A DNA stretch of 40,349 nucleotides from a virus: positions 1 through 40,349 of the IMG/VR virus record IMGVR_UViG_3300027749_000010; one strand, 5' to 3'. Shown here piece by piece: positions 8,883 through 14,831 of the stretch. Numbering within the stretch: the first letter of the stretch is position 1; each line of letters starts with the position of its first letter. A program made the translations under genes and the position numbers. The notes under the pieces are model-generated. The model searched no databases, had not been told where the DNA came from, and worked only from the letters and a program-made list of their open reading frames with translations.

Positions 8883-9406
8883 TCCATTCCTTTTTCAGTT
8901 CGTATCCAAGCATAGCTTCCATTGACTGCAAATCCACGCTTTGCATGAATCTTCATAAAGCCATCATGCTCGGCACGAATAGAGGTTGAGCAAACAATAG
9001 GAACCCCATACTTATTTGCCCATAGTATATGCTGATCAATCATTTGGTTAATAAGTAATACACGAGTACGTACAGGCAGAGAAAGATCAAGATGGTGGAA
9101 CTTTGCATTACTTATCTCTTCATTGGAATAGGTTGTATAACCGCCACGATCAAACCAGCAAAACCCCATTAGTTTCGGTTGATCAGGATGTCCTTCATCT
9201 AACTCTACTAGTGGGTTCTCCCGACAGACTGCTATCAGTTCCCTAGACTTGTTAAACACCTGTTCGGTACAAGCCACCGTAACCCTGTGCCTAAAGACAT
9301 CTCTTGACCTAGTAACTATGCCATCAGCCTCATGTCCAAAGAAGCTGTCAGCCATCTCAACGATATCTTCTACGTCATGTAGCGGGTGAGCAAGAGACCA
9401 TTCCAT
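8861..9406 (-). CDS. GNAT-like acetyltransferase
   Basis: 181 aa. Overall pattern of a GNAT fold: MGFCWFDRGGYTTY as central strands, then LPVRTRVLLINQMIDQHILWANKYG as the cofactor-binding helix region, followed by HAKRGFAVNGSYAWIRT, which matches the usual final strand pair with the GF before it. The canonical Q/RxxGxG/A pyrophosphate loop is not clear. Such proteins are common near packaging genes of podoviruses, with unknown substrates. Start behind AAAAGGATATGT. Confidence 0.55.
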   Translation of the reverse strand: MEWSLAHPLHDVEDIVEMADSFFGHEADGIVTRSRDVFRHRVTVACTEQVFNKSRELIAVCRENPLVELDEGHPDQPKLMGFCWFDRGGYTTYSNEEISNAKFHHLDLSLPVRTRVLLINQMIDQHILWANKYGVPIVCSTSIRAEHDGFMKIHAKRGFAVNGSYAWIRTEKGMECLTKKL

Positions 9407-9416
9407 ACATATCCTT

Positions 9417-9686
9417 TTAACATTTCCAATTCCTTAACGATGCTTTAGCTCTCTCAGCAGGACCCTTGGCGTTCCTGACCACACCTTCCATTCTCGCGCA
9501 AAAAGAAGCCTTACGCCCCTTATCAGCCTTAGTCTTAGGAGATGGAGCAGGAGCCTTTAGATTGCTACCGTTCTTCTTGTTGTACTCAGCACGACCCTTA
9601 GCAGTCATGCCAGCACCCTTAGAAGTAGGGTTATAGGTCTTACCCTTGCCAGTAGTCTTATGTGCAATAGGCTTATCGTGCTTCAT
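9417..9686 (-). CDS. Small basic conserved phage protein (DUF6321-like)
   Basis: 89 aa, very basic. Key features are GAGMTAKGRAEYNKKNGSNLK, then KGRKASFCARMEGV and a C-terminal ASLRNWKC. This KGRR-SFCARM-G ... LR-W-C pattern is shared by a large phage family of unknown function (DUF6321-like). The ATG overlaps the preceding stop (ATGA). Two conserved cysteines and high charge suggest nucleic-acid contact, unproven. Confidence 0.8.
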   Translation of the reverse strand: MKHDKPIAHKTTGKGKTYNPTSKGAGMTAKGRAEYNKKNGSNLKAPAPSPKTKADKGRKASFCARMEGVVRNAKGPAERAKASLRNWKC

Positions 9687-9841
9687 TTCTTAGCCGTCTT
9701 CTTAGAGTTAGCAAATGCTTTAGCAGTAGGAGCGCCCTTAGAGCCTGGCGTTCTCATCTTCTCTACAGGTTTACCAGCAGCCTTCTCACGTTTGATACGT
9801 TCTTGCTTTTTATGGATATTGGCATACAAACCAGGCTTCAT
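9683..9841 (-). CDS. Small basic protein, first gene of the late operon
   Basis: 52 aa: MKPGLYANIHKKQERIK, then EKMRTPGSKGAPTAKAF and a Lys-rich end. This MKPGLYANI ... MR-PG-KGAP-A-AF pattern is recurrent in phages and usually lies next to the DUF6321-like gene, as here. Start codon at 9841 sits behind AAAGGATGTAT. It is the first gene after the late promoter and the structured leader. Function unknown. Confidence 0.8.
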   Translation of the reverse strand: MKPGLYANIHKKQERIKREKAAGKPVEKMRTPGSKGAPTAKAFANSKKTAKK

Positions 9842-9859
9842 ATACATCCTTTGTTAGTT

Positions 9860-10021
9860 GTTGGTAACCGCCACATAAAGCAGTGTTTCCGTCTTTCTGT
9901 ATTTGCACAACATGAAAGGTAAGGCGCTAACCCTTACTCGGCTACCAACACGGCTGGAGACTGATCCGTCAGGATGGTTCACAAGTACGGCTGACGGCCC
10001 GCCTCGGTTTACCCAATCTCC
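9860..10021 (-). ncRNA. Candidate two-domain structured leader RNA of the late operon
   Basis: On the minus strand two domains can be folded by eye. Domain A is closed by 10015-10021 pairing with 9956-9962 (7 bp) and contains a perfect 7-bp stem CCGTCAG/CTGACGG (9991-9997 with 9966-9972). Domain B is closed by an 11-12 bp helix (9939-9950 with 9859-9870) and holds GTAAGG/CCTTAC (9932-9937 with 9919-9924) and CTTTC/GAAAG (9914-9918 with 9893-9897). Both closing helices contain one G-U wobble in the minus-strand RNA that would be an A-C mismatch in the plus strand, which supports transcription from the minus strand. The RNA ends 18 bases before the first start codon and leaves its ribosome site free. 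Antitermination, attenuation or ligand sensing are all possible. Confidence 0.45.
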
Positions 10022-10039
10022 ATGCGTCTTGGTGTGTGG

Positions 10040-10069
10040 ATTATATATATCTTATTTGAGTATTGTCGC
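10040..10069 (-). promoter_or_regulatory. Candidate sigma70 promoter of the late operon
   Basis: Minus strand: -10 hexamer TATAAT (perfect) at 10045-10040 and -35 GCGACA (4 of 6 matches) at 10069-10064, 18-bp spacer. It faces the late genes and would start transcription near 10033, giving a leader of about 190 nt before the first gene. It is the only good match found in front of the late operon. The weak -35 suggests a need for an activator or for early-protein help. Confidence 0.5.
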
Positions 10070-10546
10070 TTGGTTAAGAAAAGTTATGTGAAAAATTTGG
10101 GAATGGGTGAGTGGGCCCCCCTCCCTCCGTCACCTTCCAGTGCTACCCCTCCCGAATCTATGGCTGGGGGGGGTATGTAGATGCGAATGCTTCTCGTTTG
10201 CTATTGACCAATGGGTTAGTAACTAGATGCGAATGGTTTGCATTTACTAATGACCAGCGGGTCAGTAATGTTTGCCACAAGGGTGCCCTATCATTTCAAG
10301 GGTTTGTATATCCGTGCGGTTAACGCGTTGCATTGTGTTTGCTTATACGTGCATTGGAGACAATGGCACGGGGGTTTTGTTTATTTACGCGGGTTTCCAG
10401 CGGGTTTAGTAAACCGCTTGCATGCACCCAATAGCTGCAATTGCCCTTTGTATTTCCCCTTATATGTTTGCACCCAATGGCTTAGGGTTTTGGGTTTTCT
10501 TTTTGTGCGCGTTTTGTAACTTGATTATGCGAATTTAATCAAGTAT
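10070..10546. other. Non-coding block left of the plus-strand module
   Basis: No credible gene. The plus strand is G/T rich, with a run of eight G at about 10166-10173, many GGGTTT words and a degenerate tandem repeat listed separately. Reading frames that stay open have no good ribosome site and odd composition. Together with the DnaA boxes just after it, the block looks like a replication or partition-type control region. Confidence 0.5.
10180..10271. repeat. Two-copy degenerate 46-bp tandem repeat
   Basis: Copies at 10180-10225 and 10226-10271 agree at 34 of 46 positions by direct comparison. Both begin GATGCGAATG and share TTGACCA/ATGACCA and GGGTYAGTAA. The exact adjacency suggests an old duplication or a protein-binding iteron pair; the shared GTTAGTAA/GTCAGTAA word also resembles the iterons at 13270-13548. 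Confidence 0.6.
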
Positions 10547-10593
10547 TTATCCACAAGGGTTTTAGTTATCCCCATAAAGGCAAGTTATCCACA
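10547..10593 (+). promoter_or_regulatory. Array of three DnaA-box-like sites, 19-bp period; candidate origin
   Basis: TTATCCACA at 10547-10555 and at 10585-10593 match the DnaA box consensus perfectly; TTATCCCCA at 10566-10574 differs by one base. Starts are exactly 19 bp apart and all are on the same strand. AT-richer sequence follows toward 10620-10690. Such an arrangement is known from bacterial and plasmid origins, and the phage encodes no DNA polymerase of its own, so host DnaA-led initiation is plausible. Confidence 0.6.
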
Positions 10594-10800
10594 CGATGCA
10601 CCAATACAGTGTAATTATGCTTTGTTATAGTGCATGACAATTAAACCGTGCGCTAATACAGTGCGCGGTAATTGTAATTATGTAACCCTTTGTTTGTATT
10701 GTCGTGCGGTTTAATAGTGGCATGATGTTTGCACGTATAAATAGACTGCTAATAGTGGCAGTCACTGTAAAGCAAAGTTATCAACAAAGGAAACCAAACC
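10594..10800 (+). promoter_or_regulatory. Leader and control region of the plus-strand small-gene module
   Basis: Holds several repeats. An imperfect 13-bp inverted pair lies at 10640-10652 and 10703-10715 (two mismatches). Three similar words, TATAGTGCATGA (10626), TAATAGTGGCATGA (10712) and TAATAGTGGCAG (10750), recur, and a fourth relative lies in the early control region at 17753. A perfect 6-bp hairpin GACTGC/GCAGTC spans 10744-10763. The first start codon (10801) has a purine-rich AAAGGAAACCAAACC before it. No convincing -35/-10 pair could be fixed; the recurring word may be an operator. Confidence 0.4.
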
Positions 10801-10938
10801 ATGTTTGAAATTATTTTCTCTTATTCAAAAAACAAATTCATTATTAGATCAAGCGATAACAATTCTTTAGTTAAACCTATTTTTATAGGCACTTTAGAGG
10901 AATGCGAAAAAAGATTATTAACTTGTGGACCACGTTGA
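10801..10938 (+). CDS. Small protein, first gene of plus-strand module
   Basis: 45 aa, MFEIIFSYSKNKF and then a short basic tail ending LLTCGPR. Start lies behind AAAGGAAACCAAACC. The next gene starts 14 bp after its stop. The strand, the ribosome site and the tight spacing support it; no family was recognised. Confidence 0.55.
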   Translation: MFEIIFSYSKNKFIIRSSDNNSLVKPIFIGTLEECEKRLLTCGPR

Positions 10939-10952
10939 AAGGAAATCAAACC

Positions 10953-11123
10953 ATGAAAACTTACATTGTTTACGCTGAATGTGTCATTTTAGAAACTCTA
11001 GAAATTGAAGCACGTAATGAAAACGAAGCATTAGAACTAGCGGGGTTTGCTAAAAACGAAGCATGGCAAACCAAGCAAGATATTGATTGGCGCATTATAA
11101 CCGCGCAAGAAATAACAGAATAA
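10953..11123 (+). CDS. Small acidic protein
   Basis: 56 aa, starting MKTYIVYAECVILETLEIEA, then NENEALELAGF and a charged end. The start at 10953, behind GAAAGGAAATCAAACC, is preferred to an upstream ATG that has no ribosome site. Beta-strand then helix pattern similar to small phage proteins that carry an -EAxELA- helix; its relative at 12872 has a comparable start. Function unknown. Confidence 0.65.
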   Translation: MKTYIVYAECVILETLEIEARNENEALELAGFAKNEAWQTKQDIDWRIITAQEITE

Positions 11124-11133
11124 GGGGCAAACC

Positions 11134-11451
11134 ATGTTAACTACTGAAAACCAAACCATTATATTGACCGCAAACCCTGCGGCAATGATCGACGAAGCAG
11201 GCGCGTTACGTTTTGAGATAGAAAGACTAACCGTGCAGCTTGATACCCTTAAAACCGCGATCAAGGCAACGGGTGCAGGCAAACATTTGGGCACGGTATT
11301 TTATGCAAACGTCACCGACTCAAACCCAAAACCTAAAACCGACTGGAAAACGGTCGCATTACGTTGCAACCCGTCAACGCAATTAGTCACCGCGCATACA
11401 TCCATGCCCGAATCAGTGCGCGCCATTGCATTCGAAAAAATCACTAAGTAA
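11134..11451 (+). CDS. Conserved small phage protein with N-terminal coiled coil
   Basis: 105 aa. A helical segment (ALRFEIERLTVQLDTLKTAIK, residues 24-44) is followed by GAGKHLGTVFYANV, then TDWKTVALRC and a C-terminal QLVTAHTS. This order (helix, G-G-H-GT, DWK, QL-HT) recurs in small phage proteins whose function is not known. Start behind AAGGGGCAAACC. Confidence 0.7.
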   Translation: MLTTENQTIILTANPAAMIDEAGALRFEIERLTVQLDTLKTAIKATGAGKHLGTVFYANVTDSNPKPKTDWKTVALRCNPSTQLVTAHTSMPESVRAIAFEKITK

Positions 11452-11461
11452 GGGGCTAAAA

Positions 11462-11539
11462 ATGAGACACCAATTATTTGACATTGTGATTTACGTTTTG
11501 GGTTTTATTGCCTTATTAGTTGTTTGGTTAACCGCATAA
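11462..11539 (+). CDS. 25-aa single-pass membrane peptide
   Basis: MRHQLFDIVIYVLGFIALLVVWLTA: after a short polar start, one hydrophobic helix of about 18 residues spans to the end. It has the module's characteristic ribosome site AAGGGGCTAAAA directly before the ATG and fits exactly between its neighbours, so translation is likely despite the small size. A role in membrane modulation during early infection is a guess. Confidence 0.55.
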   Translation: MRHQLFDIVIYVLGFIALLVVWLTA

Positions 11540-11550
11540 AGGGGATAAAC

Positions 11551-12207
11551 ATGCAAAGTAAAGTTATACCAATTCGCAAAGTTGACGCGGTTTCCATTTG
11601 TGGCACGTTGACGCAAACGTCAAAAATGCCTTGTAAGTCGTATTCGTTGCCGACTGAGGCATGCCAAACGGGTTATCGCATGGCAAAAATTAAGGGATCT
11701 ATCTGTAGTAGCTGCTATGCAGACAAGGGTTTCTATCGTGCATATGCAAACACAATTAAACCCGCGCAATTTGCCCGACTTGACGCGATCAACGATCCAT
11801 TATGGGTTGACGGTATGGTTTCCCTTATTGGTAACGATAGTTATTTTCGTTTTCACGATTCGGGTGATCTACAAGGGGTTGACCATTTGCGCAAAATTGC
11901 ACAAATTGCCGACCGTTTGCCAAAATGTTTGTTTTGGCTGCCGACCCGCGAATATGCAATGATCAAACAATATATCGATCAATTTGGCGCGTTGCCTAAA
12001 AATTTAATCGTGCGACTTTCGGCAATGTATCCCGATAAACCCGTAAAAATTCCAGCTTCGCTGCAAGGGTTTTCAAACATTACCGCGTCAAACGTGCACA
12101 CAAGTAAACCAATGGGCAAAGCATGCGTCGCGCCTAATCAAGGGGGTTCATGCGTCGATTGTCGGGCGTGCTGGAGCAATGCGGTTATTTCTTACAAATT
12201 ACATTAA
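11551..12207 (+). CDS. Gp88-family cysteine-rich protein
   Basis: 218 aa using the ATG at 11551 behind AAAGGGGATAAAC. Cysteines are at 17, 28, 38, 52, 55, 126, 192, 201, 204 and 207, in the patterns MPCKSYSLP, GSICSSCYADKGFY and GSCVDCRACW. These match the Gp88 family found in mycobacteriophages and other phages. The CxxC pairs could hold a metal or Fe-S cluster, and the family recalls radical-SAM-like folds, though no CxxxCxxC motif is present. Contains a FHDSGDLQG loop typical of the family. Function not established. Largest gene of its module. Confidence 0.8.
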   Translation: MQSKVIPIRKVDAVSICGTLTQTSKMPCKSYSLPTEACQTGYRMAKIKGSICSSCYADKGFYRAYANTIKPAQFARLDAINDPLWVDGMVSLIGNDSYFRFHDSGDLQGVDHLRKIAQIADRLPKCLFWLPTREYAMIKQYIDQFGALPKNLIVRLSAMYPDKPVKIPASLQGFSNITASNVHTSKPMGKACVAPNQGGSCVDCRACWSNAVISYKLH

Positions 12208-12217
12208 GGGGTTAAAA

Positions 12218-12430
12218 ATGACAACGATATCTAAAATGCATACGGGTTTTATCTCTGCTATGGTTCAAAGCGCCTATAAATTCGACGCTAAACATACAAA
12301 AACAATAAACGAACCATTAATGAGTAATTGTGAATTACGCGATTACTATTGTGCGTTTTGTGGTTGCAGCGAAAAACCAATAAACGAACCGTTTTGTTAT
12401 CCATATTGTCCACAATGTAAGGGGGTTTAA
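12218..12430 (+). CDS. Small zinc-ribbon-like protein
   Basis: 70 aa, start behind TAAGGGGTTAAAA. The C-terminal half has YCAFCGCSEK and CYPYCPQCKG, two CxxC-type knuckles about 20 residues apart, as in zinc ribbons. N-terminal half is polar and without a clear fold. A nucleic-acid-binding or protein-contact role is possible. Not assigned to a named family. Confidence 0.65.
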   Translation: MTTISKMHTGFISAMVQSAYKFDAKHTKTINEPLMSNCELRDYYCAFCGCSEKPINEPFCYPYCPQCKGV

Positions 12431-12432
12431 TA

Positions 12433-12630
12433 ATGAATAAATCAGAACTAGATGCATTTTTAGATGCATATTGTCAAAATGGCATCGCGCCTGAAAACAA
12501 TGTAAGACAATTTTTAGAGTTGTTTGAATCAAATCAGGATATCCCTTACGACGAATACTACACGGGTATCGCGGACGCATTAAGCATTTGGCATTTAGCT
12601 ATTCAATATTCACTTAAACAAAGGGGCTAA
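12433..12630 (+). CDS. Small acidic helical protein
   Basis: 65 aa, MNKSELDAFLDAYCQNG at the start; acidic with alternating helices and an ADALSIWHLAIQYSL end. Ribosome site TAAGGGGGTTTAATA overlaps the previous stop. No domain recognised. Confidence 0.6.
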   Translation: MNKSELDAFLDAYCQNGIAPENNVRQFLELFESNQDIPYDEYYTGIADALSIWHLAIQYSLKQRG

Positions 12631-12632
12631 AA

Positions 12633-12872
12633 ATGATCTCTAATAAATGGAAAATATTTGCAATGGGTCAAATTTTGGCCGACTGGAATGCCGACGCGGT
12701 TGTTATATTTGATGCAATTACTGGATCAACAAATGACGAAGCAAACAAACATTTTGAACATTTTGAAATTGATGCATGGGAAACATTTGAAAATTGGGAT
12801 CCCGTAGACATATGCGAATTGATTTGGATAATGGCAAATGAAGCACAACAAACTGAAAACGGGGGAAAATAA
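12633..12872 (+). CDS. Small acidic protein rich in Trp
   Basis: 79 aa with six tryptophans and a net negative charge (FEHFEIDAWETFENWDPVD). Start directly behind AAAGGGGCTAAAA and 2 bp after the previous stop. The last base of its stop codon is the first of the next start. Possibly a small inhibitor-type early protein, but no family was recognised. Confidence 0.6.
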   Translation: MISNKWKIFAMGQILADWNADAVVIFDAITGSTNDEANKHFEHFEIDAWETFENWDPVDICELIWIMANEAQQTENGGK

Positions 12873-13054
12873 TGCAAAATTTTACAGTTACCAAAACGGT
12901 TGAATATATTTTCACAATTGAAGCTGGATCGCATCACGACGCGGAGAAAATAGCAGCTTTTTTAGAGTCAAACGATGCGGATCAATGGACAATTTTGGAC
13001 GTTAACGCGGAAACCGACGACGAATATGCTGCAAGCATTAAGGGGGAATTATGA
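12872..13054 (+). CDS. Small acidic protein
   Basis: 60 aa, MQNFTVTKTVEYIFTIEAGS, then a helix HHDAEKIAAFLES and an acidic part. Strand-helix order is like the 56-aa protein encoded at 10953, which also has a -EAxxxAxF- helix, so the two may be distant paralogues. Start follows GGGGGAAAATA; the stop overlaps the next ATG. Confidence 0.6.
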   Translation: MQNFTVTKTVEYIFTIEAGSHHDAEKIAAFLESNDADQWTILDVNAETDDEYAASIKGEL

Positions 13055-13218
13055 TCCGCGCGGGTAATATAGGGGTTATTACAACCTACAACGATCAAAC
13101 ATTATTTGAGATAACCGCAATTCGCAATGGGTTAGTTTATTGCGTTACGTTAACTCACCCTATAAAGGGGGCAATTTGTTTGCCTGATCAATTTTGGGTT
13201 TTATTAGACGAATTTTGA
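13051..13218 (+). CDS. Small beta-rich protein, last gene of module
   Basis: 55 aa: MIRAGNIGVITTYNDQTLF, then ITAIRNGLVYCVTL and CLPDQFWVLLDEF. The strand pattern recalls a small SH3-like barrel (inferred only). Start lies behind TAAGGGGGAATT and overlaps the previous stop. A strong terminator lies 18 bp after its stop. Confidence 0.6.
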   Translation: MIRAGNIGVITTYNDQTLFEITAIRNGLVYCVTLTHPIKGAICLPDQFWVLLDEF

Positions 13219-13235
13219 CGCGGTAAACCTAAGTA

Positions 13236-13260
13236 AACGGGGGTAATTCCCCGTTTTTTT
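13236..13260 (+). terminator. Rho-independent terminator of the plus-strand module
   Basis: Perfect 7-bp stem AACGGGG (13236-13242) with CCCCGTT (13249-13255), six-base loop, followed directly by a run of T to 13260. It lies just after the last gene of the module. Confidence 0.9.
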
Positions 13261-13269
13261 GGGTTTGCT

Positions 13270-13548
13270 AAGTTAGTTGGCGCTTACTTCGGTTTTGTCG
13301 CGGGTTTGCATGTTTGGGTTTTGGTTTGGTTTCCAGCTTTGCATGCATTCCCGCGCATTTATAAGATCAATTTAAACGCGTTTTGCGGAGTTATTTTGGT
13401 TTGGTAGGGGTATGTATAGGGTTTGCATTTTGACGCGTTGTGCGTCGTTTTAACGCGTTTTGCTTTTGGTTTGTTAAGTTAGTAAGCGCTTACGGGGGCG
13501 GTTAGTAAGTGAGTGCTAACTTACATTATTAAGTTAGTGAGTGCTTAC
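13270..13548. repeat. Iteron-like palindromic repeats
   Basis: Three direct copies of AAGTTAGTnnGYGCTTAC lie at 13270-13287, 13476-13493 and 13531-13548. The second contains the perfect palindrome GTAAGCGCTTAC. Between copies two and three, 13501-13520 holds an inverted repeat GTTAG/CTAAC nested with GTAAGT/ACTTAC (13505-13524). A perfect GACGC/GCGTC inverted repeat is at 13432-13446. The copies lie between converging gene ends, where a promoter operator is not needed, so an origin or partition-like function fits better. Confidence 0.65.
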
Positions 13549-13790
13549 ATCGATTTGGTGATTTTTTGCCTATTTTTATAGCAATCACCATATTTCTGGA
13601 GAGACACCCCCCCCCTCAAAAAAAATAAGGTCACATTTTGGGATTGGGGGGTAAATATATTTGGCTGGGGCTGAAAAAAGATTGAGGCTCGATTTGGTCT
13701 TCAACATGCTGGGGTGGAAAACCAGAAAATGCCCCAGGTCAACATCCTCGAAAGCTGGCTTAACGCCTCAAAAACTTCACTCAACGAAGT
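13549..13790. other. Non-coding stretch between converging operons
   Basis: No gene. Contains a run of nine C followed shortly by a run of A at about 13606-13626, another G run near 13646, and a CTGGGG/CCCCAG inverted pair (13709-13714, 13732-13737) with a 17-base loop. Homopolymers here could hide assembly errors. Confidence 0.5.
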
Positions 13791-13791
13791 T
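13770..13791 (-). terminator. Weak candidate terminator of the minus-strand early operon
   Basis: Minus strand: AACTTC (13791-13786) pairs with GAAGTT (13778-13773), seven-base loop, followed by a T tract at 13774-13770 that partly shares the stem. It coincides with the end of the last gene. The stem is short and AT-rich, so efficiency is doubtful. Confidence 0.35.
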
Positions 13792-14147
13792 CAGGGGAAA
13801 CGCAGTAGGTACAGGGTTTGGTCAATAGATTGGGCTATTTCGTCAATCAGGTTCTGTATCTCAGAATCTTGCGGTAGCTGTGTTCTTGTCTGCATCACAT
13901 AGTCTTTTAGGGCTTCTAGTTCTTCTTTTGCTGTGGCTGCTGGCGCGTAATAGTTCACAGGGAATGTAGGGGTTGTGTCGTATTTTCCCATCATGGCCTC
14001 TGCCACTTGGTCTACCAATTCAGGCAATCCAGTGTAGAACGCTCCTAATGCTTGGTGTTCTGCGTAACTCTTACTTGTCCAATGAAGCAGGTGTGTGTTA
14101 GTCGCTGCATGTAACAGGGTTAATAGGAATTCTGCTGCTTCATTCAT
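13791..14147 (-). CDS. Dps/ferritin-like protein (DUF5856-like)
   Basis: 118 aa from the ATG at 14147 behind GGAGCGCAAC; a TTG four codons upstream is less likely. The early motif THLLHWTSKSYAEHQALG followed by FYTGLPELVDQVAEA is characteristic of the DUF5856/Dps-like family of phages: His and Asp/Glu residues on two helices of a four-helix bundle. C-terminal helices (AKEELEALKDYVMQ, EIQNLIDEIAQSIDQTLY) complete the bundle. Metal or DNA binding is plausible, function unknown. Last gene of the early operon. Confidence 0.7.
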   Translation of the reverse strand: MNEAAEFLLTLLHAATNTHLLHWTSKSYAEHQALGAFYTGLPELVDQVAEAMMGKYDTTPTFPVNYYAPAATAKEELEALKDYVMQTRTQLPQDSEIQNLIDEIAQSIDQTLYLLRFP

Positions 14148-14502
14148 GTTGCGCTCCAATGTGCTGTAGGACTGCCTTGGCTGCGTCTACCTTCCAAGGT
14201 CTCAGTAACGGGTTGTGGGCTATCTTTCCCCACTCTATTACTTGATTGTACCAAGCAGTATCAAATGCCTTGGCTTTTTCTTTTTTTGTCAAGCCACCAT
14301 TGTCTAGCCATGTGTGGCACTTGTAACAAGCCCAGACTGTCATGCAGTCGTCAGCCTTTATGCCCTTGCCCTTACCGTGGATCAGTTGGTCAGAGTGTGC
14401 AGCTACTGTTGTACTGCCTTCGTCACCATCGCAGTATGGGTGAATCTTCAGTAGGCACTCCGCACCTTTGGCTAACTCTAATAAATGCTTGTCTCGATAC
14501 AT
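14140..14502 (-). CDS. HNH-like nuclease, DUF1364 family
   Basis: 120 aa. AKGAECLLKIHPYCDGD with a CxxxxxxxC pair, then TTVAAHSDQ (the HNH His), GKGIKADD, and WACYKCHTWLDNG with the second CxxC. This order matches DUF1364, a small HNH/recombination-endonuclease-like family of lambdoid phages. It may process recombination intermediates. Start overlaps the upstream stop by one base, and the upstream 109-aa protein is a usual neighbour. Confidence 0.8.
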   Translation of the reverse strand: MYRDKHLLELAKGAECLLKIHPYCDGDEGSTTVAAHSDQLIHGKGKGIKADDCMTVWACYKCHTWLDNGGLTKKEKAKAFDTAWYNQVIEWGKIAHNPLLRPWKVDAAKAVLQHIGAQHE

Positions 14503-14831
14503 TACGACATCGCCCTAGCTTCTACTCTGTTGTTGAAGCAGGTGATTTTATAGTGTTCGAACCTAAGTTTGGCAGCTTCCATGCGGTACTTCAATTCCTC
14601 TTCTGTGGCTACAGCTTGCCTCATTGCTTGTAACTGGGTCTCATAGTTCATCGACATATATGCATCTATCTCACGGTCGCCCAGGGTCTTTTTGTCGCTG
14701 TTAGCCATCTCTGTAGCCTTTACTACCTTTAGATAGTTTTCAATGTATGTACGCTCTGCCTTTGCTTTTGCATATATAGGGGCTGAATCCCGTATGTAAT
14801 CTATTGCTTTCTGTGCGTCATCTTCGGTCAT
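14502..14831 (-). CDS. Helical phage protein paired with the DUF1364 nuclease
   Basis: 109 aa, almost fully helical: DDAQKAIDYIRDSAPIYAKAK, YLKVVKATEMANS, then ALRQAVATEEELKYR-type helices. This protein type, with an RxxxExxLK core and a DxREIDAYxS centre, is regularly found before small nucleases in phages. Function unknown. It overlaps its upstream gene by 14 bp. Confidence 0.7.
   Translation of the reverse strand: MTEDDAQKAIDYIRDSAPIYAKAKAERTYIENYLKVVKATEMANSDKKTLGDREIDAYMSMNYETQLQAMRQAVATEEELKYRMEAAKLRFEHYKITCFNNRVEARAMS

Noticed and set aside
9956-10021. Possible tRNA (7-bp closing stem resembling an acceptor stem)
   Set aside because: No T-loop of the GGTTCRA type at the correct distance, no proper anticodon arm, and the length of 66 is short. 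Better seen as part of the structured leader.
9903-10519. Several open plus-strand frames (62-93 aa) before the DnaA boxes
   Set aside because: No good ribosome sites, odd residue composition, mutual overlaps and the frames run through repeats. Treated as non-coding.
13600-13630. Poly-C then poly-A tract as a slippage or phase-variation element
   Set aside because: No gene crosses it, so it has nothing to switch; it may be only a sequencing weak spot.
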